Shown here one piece after another: positions 12,571-20,892 of a DNA stretch of 64,000 nt. The notes beneath the pieces were generated by a model. The model had not been told where the DNA came from. It saw only the letters and a list, made by a program, of their open reading frames with translations, and made no database searches. The position numbers were made by a program, and so were the translations under genes. Origin of the DNA: Streptomyces sp. NRRL S-1022 (GTDB taxonomy: Bacteria; Actinomycetota; Actinomycetes; Streptomycetales; Streptomycetaceae); assembly GCF_000720135.1 (NCBI RefSeq), contig NZ_JOIU01000034.1, forward strand, positions 12,108 through 76,107. Reading direction: 5' to 3'. How positions within the stretch are numbered: the stretch's first letter is position 1; each line of letters begins with the position of its first letter.

Positions 12571-13400
12571 CCCGCAGAACCAGGGGCGTCCGCGCGCTGC
12601 CGCTGCACCTGATCCTCCTGGTGGTCGGCGCGGTGATGGTCGTGCCGCTGCTGTACGCCGTCCTGTCCGGTTTCAAGTCCACCGACGAGCTGTCCCGCAA
12701 CCCGTTCGGACTGCCCGAGCACTGGCTGACCGGCAACTACACCGGCATCCTCGGCTCGGGCGGGTTCTGGCGGCTGGTCGGCAACAGCACGCTGATCGCG
12801 GTGGGCACGACCGTGCTCGTGGTCGCGGTGTCCGCGCTCGCGGCCTTCTCCTTCGCGCGGTTCGCCTTCCGAGGCCGGGAGGTGCTGTTCACCGTCTTCA
12901 CGATGGGACTGATGTTCCCCTTCGCGGTGGCCGCCCTGCCGCTGTTCCTGCTGCTGCGCTCCCTGGGCCTGCTGGACAACCCGCTCGGTGTGATCCTCCC
13001 GCAGGCCGCGTTCGGACTGCCGATGACGATCATCATCCTGCGCGGCTTCTTCCGGCAGATCCCCGGCGAACTGGAGGAGGCCGCCACGCTCGACGGCTGC
13101 AGCGCCTTCGGGTTCTTCTGGCGGGTCCTGCTGCCCATGGCGCGGCCGGCGCTCGGCACCGTCTCCGTCCTCGCGGTGGTCACCAGCTGGAACAACTTCT
13201 TCCTGCCGCTGCTGGTGTTCACCGACAGCACCTGGTGGACCCTGCCCATCGGCGTCCAGCAGTTCCAGGGGCAGTACTCGGCCGAGTACGCCCGGGTCTT
13301 CGCCTATCTCGTCCTCGCCATGGTCCCCGCCCTCGCCTTCTACTCGGTCGCCGAACGCCAGCTCGTCGGCGGTCTCACCGCCGGCGCCACCAAGGGCTGA
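12567..13400 (+). CDS. Sugar ABC transporter permease 2 (MalG-like)
   Basis: A 277-residue permease with six predicted membrane spans. The GTG start at 12567-12569 overlaps the upstream TGA (GTGA). The EAA loop reads ELEEAATLDGCSAFGFFWRV, the cytosolic coupling helix for the ATPase. Extracytoplasmic loop FGLPEHWLTGNYTGIL follows the first span, as in MalG-type subunits. Together with permease 1 it forms the translocation pore for the sugar captured by the binding lipoprotein. Confidence 0.9.
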   Translation: MTRRTRGVRALPLHLILLVVGAVMVVPLLYAVLSGFKSTDELSRNPFGLPEHWLTGNYTGILGSGGFWRLVGNSTLIAVGTTVLVVAVSALAAFSFARFAFRGREVLFTVFTMGLMFPFAVAALPLFLLLRSLGLLDNPLGVILPQAAFGLPMTIIILRGFFRQIPGELEEAATLDGCSAFGFFWRVLLPMARPALGTVSVLAVVTSWNNFFLPLLVFTDSTWWTLPIGVQQFQGQYSAEYARVFAYLVLAMVPALAFYSVAERQLVGGLTAGATKG

Positions 13401-13437
13401 ACCGCACCTTCCCCGACATCCGGACAGGAGCCCCACC

Positions 13438-14490
13438 ATGCGTTTGAGACTCGCCGGCGCCCTCGCGGCCGTGCTGATGACCGCCGGCCTGGCCACCGGC
13501 CCCGCCGCGCAGGCCGCCCCCGACCCGGTACACCGGCCCGCCCCGCCGACCCTCGCCGGCCTCGCCGAGCGCCACGGCCGCTACTTCGGCAGCGCCACCG
13601 ACAACCCGGAACTCACCGACACCGCCTACACCGGCGTCCTCGGCGGCGAGTTCGACATGATCACGCCCGGCAACGGCATGAAGTGGTACGCCACCGAGCC
13701 GCAGCAGGGCGTTTTCGACTGGACCGACGGCGACCAGATCGTCGGCCTGGCCCGCCGCAACCACCAGAAGGTCCGCGCGCACACCCTCGTCTGGCACAGC
13801 CAGCTGCCCGACTGGCTCACCTCGAAGCAGTGGACGGCGAGCGAACTGCGCGCCGTGCTGAAGAAGCACATCACCACCGAGGTACGGCACTACCGGGGCA
13901 AGGTGTACTCCTGGGACGTCGTCAACGAGGCCTTCAACGAGGACGGCAGCTACCGCGACACCCTCTGGTACCGGACCCTGGGCCCCGGCTACATCGCCGA
14001 CGCGCTGCGCTGGGCCCACCAGGCCGATCCGCACGCCAGGCTCTACCTGAACGACTACAACATCGAGGCCATCGGCCCCAAGAGCGACGCCTACCACCGG
14101 CTGGCCCAGGACCTGCTGGCCCGGGGCGTGCCCCTCGACGGCATCGGCTTCCAGACGCACCTGGCCCTCCAGTACGGCTATCCCACCACTCTGGAGGACA
14201 ACCTCCGCCGCTTCTCCCGGCTGGGCCTGGACACCGCGCTCACCGAGGTCGACGTACGGATGCAGCTGCCCGCGACCGGGGAGAAGCTCGCCGAGCAGGC
14301 GGCCTGGTACCGGGACCTCACCGCTGCCTGTCTGGCCGTGCGGCGCTGTGTGGGCGTGACCATCTGGGACTACACGGACAAGTACTCCTGGATACCGGCG
14401 TTCTTCCCGGGGGAGGGCGCGGCCCTGCCGTGGGACGAGGAGCTGCGTCCCAAGCCGGCCTACCGGGCGCTGCGGGAAGCGCTGCGTTAA
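13438..14490 (+). CDS. Secreted GH10 endo-1,4-beta-xylanase
   Basis: A 350-residue single-domain xylanase. A Sec signal peptide (MRLRLAGALAAVLMTAGLA..., likely cleaved after AQA near residue 26) is followed directly by a GH10 (beta/alpha)8 barrel. The acid/base Glu164 is in WDVVNEAF and the nucleophile Glu270 in LTEVDVRM; substrate-binding NGMKWYATEP, LVWHSQLPDW and the late WDYTDKYSW are present. No carbohydrate-binding module follows. It lies 37 bases after the permease genes with AGGAG before the ATG, so it is the last gene of the operon: the enzyme cuts xylan outside and the transporter imports the products. Confidence 0.95.
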   Translation: MRLRLAGALAAVLMTAGLATGPAAQAAPDPVHRPAPPTLAGLAERHGRYFGSATDNPELTDTAYTGVLGGEFDMITPGNGMKWYATEPQQGVFDWTDGDQIVGLARRNHQKVRAHTLVWHSQLPDWLTSKQWTASELRAVLKKHITTEVRHYRGKVYSWDVVNEAFNEDGSYRDTLWYRTLGPGYIADALRWAHQADPHARLYLNDYNIEAIGPKSDAYHRLAQDLLARGVPLDGIGFQTHLALQYGYPTTLEDNLRRFSRLGLDTALTEVDVRMQLPATGEKLAEQAAWYRDLTAACLAVRRCVGVTIWDYTDKYSWIPAFFPGEGAALPWDEELRPKPAYRALREALR

Positions 14491-14529
14491 CACCCCGCTG
14501 CCCTTCGTAGCCGCCTCCGGACACGCGTC

Positions 14530-14565
14530 GGGGCCGGTGCGCACCGGGTGCGTGCGGCCGGCCCC
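14530..14565. terminator. Bidirectional hairpin terminator after the xylanase gene
   Basis: GGGGCCGG (14530-14537) pairs with CCGGCCCC (14558-14565) around an inner GCGCACC/GGTGCGT stem. It lies between the convergent xylanase and DUF5999 genes. Confidence 0.7.
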
Positions 14566-14580
14566 TCGGTTCCGTGCCGC

Positions 14581-14817
14581 TCAGGCGGCGGTCATCACCC
14601 GATCCGCACCGAGCGGACGGTGCGGGGCGATGATGCGGCCGTCGGGCAGCAGTTCGCCGGTGTCCTCGAAAAGCAGGACGCCGTTGCACAGCAGGCTCCA
14701 CCCCTGCTCCGGGTGGTGCGCCACGAGGCGGGCGGACTCCCGGTCGGCGGATTCGGCTGGCGGGCACGACGGCTGGTGCTGGCACATGGGCGGGATCTTT
14801 CGCTCTGACGTGATCAT
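14581..14817 (-). CDS. Small DUF5999-type protein
   Basis: A 78-residue actinobacterial protein of unknown function. The family core, from MCQHQPSCPPA through HHPEQGWSLLCNGVLLFEDTG and LLPDGRIIAPHRP, is intact. Two cysteines in CQHQ..C and the later LLCNG could bind a metal, but nothing proves this. Two starts are possible: ATG at 14815-14817, 6 bases after a GGGGGA, and the ATG at 14785-14787 that begins the family core. The first has the better ribosome site and adds ten residues. No partner gene is evident. The 281 bases upstream contain only a terminator. Confidence 0.8.
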   Translation of the reverse strand: MITSERKIPPMCQHQPSCPPAESADRESARLVAHHPEQGWSLLCNGVLLFEDTGELLPDGRIIAPHRPLGADRVMTAA

Positions 14818-15050
14818 GTCCGTCCCCCGTGGTGATGAGTCGGTCGGAGTCCAGTGTTGTCCTCTGGGCGTCTTTCCGCAGGGATTTCACGGCACCGCTT
14901 CTCACAGGTTCATGACGCGTCACCCGCGTGGACGGTTCAGTCCAACTGCACGGTCTCTTCGGGTGGTTCGCGGTGACTCTCCGGGTGGTCGGCGGTGGCC
15001 GAATGGGACTAGTCCGGATGGCCCGGGACGGAGAAGTCCCCGCACACGAC

Positions 15051-15084
15051 CGTACCCCGCTTCCCTTCCGGGGAGCGGGGTACG
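15051..15084 (-). terminator. Strong hairpin terminator of the gene at 15099-15698
   Basis: CGTACCCCGC (15051-15060) pairs perfectly with GCGGGGTACG (15075-15084), continued by TCCC/GGGA after one bulge, loop TTCCG. It begins 15 bases beyond the stop codon of the upstream minus-strand gene. Confidence 0.8.
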
Positions 15085-15098
15085 CGTGCGGGCGGGGG

Positions 15099-15698
15099 TC
15101 AGGCGGGTGAGCCGAGCACCGGCGAGCCGAGCAGCGGGAGAGGAGTCGCCCGATGGGTCAGCACCGGAAGCAGCTCGGCGACCCGGAACGGACGGTGTGC
15201 CGGGATGCCGGGCGGCGCCGGCGCCAGCGGGACGAGCAGGTCGGTGGCGGCCGGATGGCCCTCGGTGCCGTCGCCCGAGCAGTCGCCGTGCAGCCACAGG
15301 GTGAGCATGTACAGACCGGGCACGGACAACAGCCGCGCCTGGTACGGCTGTTGCAGCGTCTCGGCCTGTTGCAGGGCGCGCTCGGTGGAGGCGACGTAGG
15401 GGCCCTCGAAGAAATGGGAGAAGGCCCAGCCGTCGGGGGTGAGCATGGTCTCGGCCGCGGCCACCGCGCGGTCGCCGCACCGGATCAAAAAGCGCCAGCC
15501 GGTCAGCCGCGTCGCGGACAGGCCTTGCGCGGTGATCCGGTCCAGCACGTGGACCGGCAGCGGGAGTTCCGCGGTGGCGGGCCCTTGCGCGGCACACAGG
15601 GAGGGGGTGCGGGCCTCACGGACCGCGGTCGGGGAGCCGAGGGCGGTCAGGACGGAGCGCAGGGCAGGCGCGGGGGCAGGGGGTACGTGCAGCGGCAT
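15099..15698 (-). CDS. Conserved hypothetical protein (Streptomyces)
   Basis: A 199-residue soluble protein I cannot assign to a named family. It lacks a signal peptide and membrane spans. The middle portion (about residues 40-150) alternates strand and helix: LTGWRFLIRCGDRAVAAAET, then GWAFSHFFEGPYVASTERA, then ARLLSVPGLYMLTLWLHGD, resembling a small alpha/beta sensor fold. The ends are Pro-rich. The ATG at 15696-15698 was chosen because GAGAGG lies 8 bases upstream; the frame could extend 23 residues further to 15767 without a ribosome site. It stands alone with its own strong terminator. Confidence 0.7.
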   Translation of the reverse strand: MPLHVPPAPAPALRSVLTALGSPTAVREARTPSLCAAQGPATAELPLPVHVLDRITAQGLSATRLTGWRFLIRCGDRAVAAAETMLTPDGWAFSHFFEGPYVASTERALQQAETLQQPYQARLLSVPGLYMLTLWLHGDCSGDGTEGHPAATDLLVPLAPAPPGIPAHRPFRVAELLPVLTHRATPLPLLGSPVLGSPA

Positions 15699-16269
15699 GT
15701 GGGTCGCCTCTCGTTCGACAGGCGCGGCGGCGCGAGGAGGGTGGGGCGGACGGCGCTGTCTGCTCACGGGGAAGGCCGGAGAGGTGGGGGCCCTGTTCGG
15801 TGTGGAAGAGAGTGCGGCTCGGTCCGCCGCCCGTCAACCGGGACGGCGGGAACACCGCGGAAACCAGGACCGAGGGCGCCAACCTTCCGCCTTGTAGACG
15901 GAGTTTATACGACGCGTGTTCAGCCGGTGTTTCGGCTATCCGATTCCGTTCGGCCCGGCAAGGCCGAATTAAGGCGTCGTTTTGCGGAAATAATCCCGAT
16001 TTCCGGACCGGCCTCGGGGCCCTGACCTCGCCATACGCGCCAGTAGCGGTCGGCCGAATGCCATCGGCGTTTTTCACGAGGCGTTCGGGGCACCCGGAGA
16101 TGCACCGTGCGGCATGCCCCGTGAATGTGCCGCCGGGAACATTCGTAAGAGTAGCGGGCGACGCGCCCGCGCGGGACGTTATCGATCGCTTCGGCTGGGC
16201 ATCATCCCACCTGACCCGGGAGCCCGGCGGCCGGATCGTCGGCCCGCCCATCCGAGGAGGGAAGCTTCG
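15699..16269. other. 571-base intergenic region of relatively low G+C
   Basis: No gene recognised. The part from about 15890 to 16160 is much more A/T-rich than its surroundings and holds several short inverted repeats, for example AGCCG-N6-CGGCT around 15924. This is typical of a promoter region serving the divergent genes at 15698 (minus) and 16270 (plus), but I found no clean -35/-10 pair. Confidence 0.4.
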
Positions 16270-17787
16270 ATGGGGGAAAAGGTCGCGGCAGGGCAGTTCG
16301 ACCTGTCCGATCGCCAGCGCTACCGAGAAAAGCTCCAGATGTGCCTGACGGGGCTGGAGCGGCTGCTGCGCGAGAAGCGATTCGATCGGCCGAAGAACCT
16401 CATGGGAGTCGAGATCGAACTGAATCTCGCGGGGTCCGACGGTATGCCGAAGATGTTGAACGGGCAGGTACTGGAGCGCATCGCGAGCCGCGACTTCCAG
16501 ACCGAACTCGCCATGTTCAACCTGGAAGTCAACATAGCCCCGCACCGGTTGGGCGGCCGGGTGTTCGACCGGCTCGCCGAGGAGCTGCGCACCTCGCTCG
16601 CCTACGCCGACCGCAAGGCCGGGGAGGTGGACGCGGGCATCGTGATGATCGGCATCCTGCCCACGCTGGACCGGGACGACCTGGTCTCCTCCAACCTCTC
16701 CGAGGCAGACCGCTACACCCTGCTCAACAACCAGATCGTCGCGGCGCGCGGGGAGGACTTCCGGCTCGACATCGACGGCGTGGAGCACCTCGTCTGCACC
16801 TCCAAGTCGATCGTGCCCGAGGCCGCGTGCACCTCCGTCCAGCTGCACCTGCAGGTCACGCCGGGCCGGTTCGCCGACGTGTGGAACGCGGCGCAGGCGG
16901 CCTCCGCCGCGCAGATCGCCGTCGGGGCGAACTCACCGTTCCTCTTCGGTCACGAACTGTGGCGCGAGTCCCGGCCCCCGCTGTTCCTCCAGTCCACCGA
17001 CACCCGGCCGCCCGAACTCCAGGCCCAGGGCGTACGGCCGCGCACCTGGTTCGGCGAGCGGTGGATCTCCTCCGCGTACGACCTGTTCGAGGAGAACCTG
17101 CGCTACTTCCCGGCCCTGCTGCCGATCTGCGACGACGAGGAGCCGCTGGAGGTCGTCGAGGCCGGCGGGGTGCCGACGCTCGCCGAACTCGTCCTGCACA
17201 ACGGCACGATCTACCGCTGGAACCGGCCGGTGTACGGCATCGCGGACGGTGTCCCGCACCTCCGGGTGGAGAACCGGGTGCTGCCGGCCGGGCCGACCAT
17301 CACCGACGTGATCGCGAACGCCGCCTTCTACTACGGCCTCGTCCGCGCCCTCGCCGAGGAGCCCCGGCCGGTGTGGACGCGGCTGCCGTTCGCCGCGGCC
17401 GAGGCCAACTTCGACGCGGCGTGCCGGTACGGCATCGACGCCCGCTTCGTCTGGCCCCGGCGGGGACGGTACGGCGGCACCGGCGAGGTCGACGCGGTCA
17501 CGCTGGTCCGCGACGAACTGCTGCCGCTCGCGGCGGCCGGGCTCGACGCGTGGGGCGTGGAGGCCGCCGACCGGGACCTCTACCTGGGTGTGATCGAGGA
17601 GCGCTGCCGGCGCCGGGTGAACGGGGCGTCCTGGCAGGCGGCCACCTTCCACCGGGCACTGGAGCAGGGCATGTCCCGCGAGGCAGCCCTGGCGGCGACC
17701 ACCCGCCGGTACGCCGAGCTGATGCACGTCGGCGAGCCGGTGCACACCTGGCCCGTGGGCCTGCCGGACCCGGTACCCCTGGGCTGA
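16270..17787 (+). CDS. GCS2-type carboxylate-amine (glutamate-cysteine) ligase family protein
   Basis: A 505-residue protein with the glutamate-cysteine ligase 2 fold. The segment NLMGVEIELNLA near residue 45 carries the two acidic residues typical of the metal/ATP site. LAMFNLEVNIAPHRLGG follows and TSVQLHLQVTP near residue 195 forms another core strand. The family makes gamma-glutamyl or similar amide bonds at the expense of ATP; the exact substrates here are unknown, and ordinary glutathione is not made by Streptomyces. The ATG at 16270 is 7 bases after GGAGGGAAG. Length is longer than EgtA-type enzymes (about 400), so it is a distinct subgroup. Confidence 0.75.
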   Translation: MGEKVAAGQFDLSDRQRYREKLQMCLTGLERLLREKRFDRPKNLMGVEIELNLAGSDGMPKMLNGQVLERIASRDFQTELAMFNLEVNIAPHRLGGRVFDRLAEELRTSLAYADRKAGEVDAGIVMIGILPTLDRDDLVSSNLSEADRYTLLNNQIVAARGEDFRLDIDGVEHLVCTSKSIVPEAACTSVQLHLQVTPGRFADVWNAAQAASAAQIAVGANSPFLFGHELWRESRPPLFLQSTDTRPPELQAQGVRPRTWFGERWISSAYDLFEENLRYFPALLPICDDEEPLEVVEAGGVPTLAELVLHNGTIYRWNRPVYGIADGVPHLRVENRVLPAGPTITDVIANAAFYYGLVRALAEEPRPVWTRLPFAAAEANFDAACRYGIDARFVWPRRGRYGGTGEVDAVTLVRDELLPLAAAGLDAWGVEAADRDLYLGVIEERCRRRVNGASWQAATFHRALEQGMSREAALAATTRRYAELMHVGEPVHTWPVGLPDPVPLG

Positions 17788-17817
17788 CGGTCTCCGGCGA
17801 CTGCCCCGCGGGCTGAG

Positions 17818-17900
17818 CACCTGCCCCCGCGGGGCCGGCACCTGCCCGGCGGGGCTGCTCACCTGCCCCAGGGGGCCGGCACCCGACCGGCGGGGCTGAG
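17818..17900. repeat. Tandem ~21-bp repeats, four imperfect copies
   Basis: Units start with CACCTGCCC or CACCCGACC at 17818, 17839, 17860 and 17880 and each includes a GGGG run that can pair with the CCCC run. A diverged further unit may precede at 17799. They lie just downstream of the GCS2-type gene and could fold as serial hairpins acting as a terminator. Confidence 0.7.
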
Positions 17901-17954
17901 CATCGAGGGGCCCACCGGAGCGGGCCGCCCGGCTGAGCGCCGTCGCGGTGGGGC

Positions 17955-18026
17955 GGCCCTGGCCGGCGGAGCGGGAACGGCCGGTGGAGTGGGAACGGCC
18001 GGTGGAGCCGGAATGGCCGGTGGGCA
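17955..18026. repeat. Tandem 18-bp repeats, four copies
   Basis: Units of the form GGGAACGGCCGGTGGAGY lie at 17973-17990 and 17991-18008, with diverged copies at 17955-17972 and 18009-18026. Together with the 21-bp repeats they fill most of the 475-base gap before the CPBP gene. An 18-bp period keeps any frame open, so long open frames here are artefacts of the repeats. Confidence 0.75.
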
Positions 18027-18262
18027 GGCAACGGGCGGCGGTAAGGCGGGCGCCGGCGCCGGCGCCCGGTGGGCAAGTAACCGCCCGGTGGGAAAGCGAG
18101 GTGCCGGCCGAGGGGTGACGGGCCGGCGGAGGGGAAGAGGCCGGCGCGGAGCAGAAGGAGGCGCCGCAGGGGAAGGGGCCGGTCCGCGGGGGGCGGGACT
18201 CTGTCTGCGATCCTTGCCGGGCGAAGGTGGGCCAGGGGCCCGTGAGCCGGCTGGAGGCAGGG

Positions 18263-19063
18263 GTGCAGGTGGAGGCTGACTCGGTGGCCGATTCCTCGGC
18301 GCGGGACCGCGACCCGCGGCGGATCCTGCGGGACGAGACACTGCTCGTCCTCGCGCTCTCGCTCGGCGCGAGCGGGGTCTCCGCGCTGATCAGCTTCATC
18401 GGCTCGGTCACCAAGCCGGGCGGTCTCAAGGACCAGGCGGCCACCCTGAACGCCTCGGCCGCCCCGGGCCGCCCCTGGCTGGACCTCGCCTGGCAGCTCT
18501 TCGGCATCGCCACCGCGCTGGTCCCCGTCGCGCTCGTCGCCCACCTGCTGCTGCGCGAGGGCGGCAGCCTGCGCACCCTCGGCTTCGACCGCACCCGGCC
18601 CTGGCCCGACCTGGCCCGGGGCGCGGGTGTCGCGGCCGTGATCGGCAGCACCGGCATCGCCTTCTACCTCGCCGCCCGCGGCCTCGGCTTCAACCTCACC
18701 GTCGTCCCCGAGGCGCTGCCGGACGTCTGGTGGAAGTACCCCGTGCTGGTCCTGTCCGCGCTGCAGAACGCGATCCTCGAAGAGGTGATCGTCGTCGGCT
18801 ACCTGCTGCGCAGGCTGGGCCAACTGGGCTGGACCCCGGGGACCGCACTGGTGGCCAGCGCGGTCCTGCGCGGGTCGTACCACCTCTACCAGGGCATCGG
18901 CGGCTTCCTCGGCAACATGGTGATGGGCGTGGTCTTCGTGTACCTCTACCGCCGCTGGGGCCGGGTCGGGCCGCTGGTCGTCGCGCACTCCCTGCTCGAC
19001 ATCGGCGCCTTCGTCGGGTACGCCCTCCTCGCCGGCAAGGTGGGCTGGCTGCCGACCGCCTAG
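18263..19063 (+). CDS. CPBP-family intramembrane metalloprotease (CAAX protease-like)
   Basis: A 266-residue integral membrane protein with about seven hydrophobic segments. The putative catalytic Glu-Glu lies in AILEEVIVVGYLLRRL near residue 173, with His in RGSYHLYQG and HSLLDIGAF forming the other two conserved motifs. The usual EExxxR arginine is replaced by Val-Val in this actinobacterial subgroup. The GTG at 18263 was chosen because GGAGG (18253-18257) is 5 bases upstream; GTG at 18242 and 18227 are alternatives. Substrate unknown; bacterial members include bacteriocin-maturation and immunity proteins. Confidence 0.8.
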   Translation: MQVEADSVADSSARDRDPRRILRDETLLVLALSLGASGVSALISFIGSVTKPGGLKDQAATLNASAAPGRPWLDLAWQLFGIATALVPVALVAHLLLREGGSLRTLGFDRTRPWPDLARGAGVAAVIGSTGIAFYLAARGLGFNLTVVPEALPDVWWKYPVLVLSALQNAILEEVIVVGYLLRRLGQLGWTPGTALVASAVLRGSYHLYQGIGGFLGNMVMGVVFVYLYRRWGRVGPLVVAHSLLDIGAFVGYALLAGKVGWLPTA

Positions 19064-19070
19064 GCGGGCC

Positions 19071-19883
19071 TCAGGCGCGCAGCTCGCCGTCGATGACGGT
19101 CACCGCGCGGCCCGTCAGCAGGGTCCGCTCGCCCCGCAGCCGGGTGCGGACCAGACCGGTGCGGCGGGAGGCCTGGAGTCCGGTGAGGTCGTCGCGGCCG
19201 AGGCGGGCGGACCAGTGCGGGGCGAGCGCGGTGTGGGCGCTGCCGGTGACCGGGTCCTCGTCGATGCCGACGTTCGGGAAGAAGCCGCGGGAGACGAAGT
19301 CGTAGCCGCGGGACGGGTCGTCGGCGCGGGCGGTGGCGATGACGCCGCGGGAGGAGTGGGCGCGCAGGGCCCGGTGGTCGGGGGAGAGGCCGAGGACGGT
19401 CTTCTCGTCGGCCAGCTCCACCAGCAGGTCGCCGATGTGGGGGCCGGTGTCGAAGACGGCGACCGGCTCCGCTCCCAGCGCCGCGGCGACCCCGTCCGGG
19501 ATCTCGACCGGGGTGAGCGGGGCGGTCGGGAAGTCCAGGGTGATCGAGCCGTCCGCGGCGGGCGTGGCGATCAGCACCCCGCTGCGGGTGGCGAACCGCA
19601 CCGGGCCCTCGTGCGCGCCGGTGGTGTGCAGGACGTGGGCCGTGGCGAGGGTGGCGTGCCCGCACATCGCGACCTCGGTGACGGGCGTGAACCAGCGCAG
19701 GGCCCAGTCCGCCTCCCCGCCCGCGGGCAGCCGGTGCGCGAACGCCGTCTCGGCGTGGTTGACCTCCATGGCGACGTTCTGGAGCCAGTCGTCGTCGGGG
19801 AAGACGTCGTCCAGGAGCAGCACGCCGGCCGGGTTGCCGGCGAAGGGGCGTTCGGCGAAGGCGTCCACGATTCGAATGCGCAT
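19071..19883 (-). CDS. PhzF-family isomerase/epimerase
   Basis: A 270-residue protein with the two-lobed DapF/PhzF fold. The N-terminus RIVDAFAERPFAGNPAGV and the catalytic Glu in MEVNHAETAF (about residue 45) are canonical; lobe two contains EVAMCGHATLATAHVL and DEDPVTGSAHTALAPHW. PhzF proper isomerises dihydro-3-hydroxyanthranilate in phenazine synthesis, but most members are housekeeping enzymes of unknown substrate and no phenazine genes are nearby. It converges with the CPBP gene (7-base gap). Confidence 0.88.
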   Translation of the reverse strand: MRIRIVDAFAERPFAGNPAGVLLLDDVFPDDDWLQNVAMEVNHAETAFAHRLPAGGEADWALRWFTPVTEVAMCGHATLATAHVLHTTGAHEGPVRFATRSGVLIATPAADGSITLDFPTAPLTPVEIPDGVAAALGAEPVAVFDTGPHIGDLLVELADEKTVLGLSPDHRALRAHSSRGVIATARADDPSRGYDFVSRGFFPNVGIDEDPVTGSAHTALAPHWSARLGRDDLTGLQASRRTGLVRTRLRGERTLLTGRAVTVIDGELRA

Positions 19884-19928
19884 GACGCCGACGCTAGCGG
19901 CTGCGACGGCCGCCGGCCCAAGGCCAAT

Positions 19929-20384
19929 TCACGAGTGCCGGACTGATTCGGGACGCCGGAGGGATTCCCGGCCGGCCGTGGTCGCCCACGCCCGCAGCCA
20001 CGGGGCGAGCTGGACGACGCCGAAGGAGACCTCCAGGAGCAGGAAGGGCCAGAGCACCCGGGGCCCGCCGTGGGCCAGCGCGTACGCCTGCCACAGCGAG
20101 AACAGCGCGCGTGCGCCCCCGTCGAGGAGACCGTGCAGCGGGAGCGGCCGTATGACGCGCAGGACGGACCAGACCACGACGACCGAGCCCATGAGGTTGG
20201 CGTACAGGGTCTGCACCGGGGTGAGCGCGGGCATGGTGCCGAGACCGGCCGCGTCGCCTCCGGCGGACAGGAGACGGTGGAGCAGCGCGTAGGTCCAGGG
20301 CGACGCGAAACCGGCGGTGACGACCAGGTCGTACCAGCCGCTGGTCCGGACGACGCGCAGATAGGCGGGGGCGGCGGGGTGCAC
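19929..20384 (-). CDS. Small membrane protein, probable target of the divergent MerR regulator
   Basis: A 151-residue protein with four predicted transmembrane segments: YDLVVTAGFASPWTYALL, LYANLMGSVVVVWSVLRV, a short third around LFSLWQAYALAH, and VLWPFLLLEVSFGVVQL. It starts with GTG at 20382-20384, 4-5 bases after GGAGG. No family name recognised; size and topology resemble small DoxX-like or transport-accessory proteins. Its promoter has the elongated spacer and central dyad typical of MerR activation, and the MerR gene is divergent 91 bases away. Confidence 0.75.
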   Translation of the reverse strand: MHPAAPAYLRVVRTSGWYDLVVTAGFASPWTYALLHRLLSAGGDAAGLGTMPALTPVQTLYANLMGSVVVVWSVLRVIRPLPLHGLLDGGARALFSLWQAYALAHGGPRVLWPFLLLEVSFGVVQLAPWLRAWATTAGRESLRRPESVRHS

Positions 20385-20420
20385 AGGGCCTCCTCGGAAG
20401 GGCTCTCTCGGGCGCCGCCC

Positions 20421-20452
20421 ACGCTAGACAGCGGAGTACGCTCCAAGGTCAA
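20421..20452 (-). promoter_or_regulatory. MerR-type promoter with 20-bp spacer and internal dyad
   Basis: On the complement TTGACC (20447-20452) and TAGCGT (20421-20426) are 20 bases apart, longer than normal, and the perfect dyad GGAGTACGCTCC (20433-20444) lies in the spacer. This is the arrangement in which MerR proteins bend and underwind DNA to activate transcription. It directs the membrane-protein gene. Confidence 0.7.
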
Positions 20453-20475
20453 GTCGACCGAGCCGCGGGGGAGCC

Positions 20476-20841
20476 ATGCGCATCGGAGAACTGGCCGCGC
20501 GTACCGGGGTGTCCAAGGACACGCTGCGCTTCTACGAGAAGTTCGGCCTGATCGAGGGCGACCGGCTGCCCAACGGCTACCGGGACTTCCCGCCCGAGAC
20601 GGTGACCTGGCTGGAGTACGTGCGCACCGCGCAGGCGCTCGGGTTCACCCTGGCCGAGATCGGCCGGCACGGCGCGGAACTCCGGGACGCGCCGGACAGC
20701 GCCGAGGCCCTGTCCGCCCTGTTCGAGGACAAGATCCGGATCGTCGACGCACGCATGGACGCGCTGGCGGCACTCCGCGCCGACCTCACCGCCCGCGTCG
20801 GCACCGGCTGCCCCCTGCGGGCGGCCGAGCGGACCGGCTGA
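20476..20841 (+). CDS. MerR-family transcriptional regulator
   Basis: A 121-residue regulator. Residues 1-70 form the winged helix (MRIGELAARTGVSKDTLRFYEKFGLI, then wing R-PNGYRDF). Residues 80-115 form the antiparallel dimerisation coiled coil. The short C-terminus contains one cysteine (GTGCPLRAAE), so a classical metal-binding Cys pair is absent and a redox, aldehyde or hydrophobic ligand is possible. GGGGGAG precedes the ATG. Divergent partner is the 151-residue membrane protein whose promoter carries the likely operator. Confidence 0.9.
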   Translation: MRIGELAARTGVSKDTLRFYEKFGLIEGDRLPNGYRDFPPETVTWLEYVRTAQALGFTLAEIGRHGAELRDAPDSAEALSALFEDKIRIVDARMDALAALRADLTARVGTGCPLRAAERTG

Positions 20842-20892
20842 CCGGCCACATGCCTCCCCACCCGGGGAAGGGGATTGTCATGCGATCGGTTC

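Noticed and set aside
16933..18988. Long overlapping minus-strand frames (574 and 496 codons) across the GCS2-type gene, the repeats and the CPBP gene
   Set aside because: The 18-bp repeats (a multiple of three) keep frames open; the sequence has no family features and opposes two well-supported plus-strand genes.
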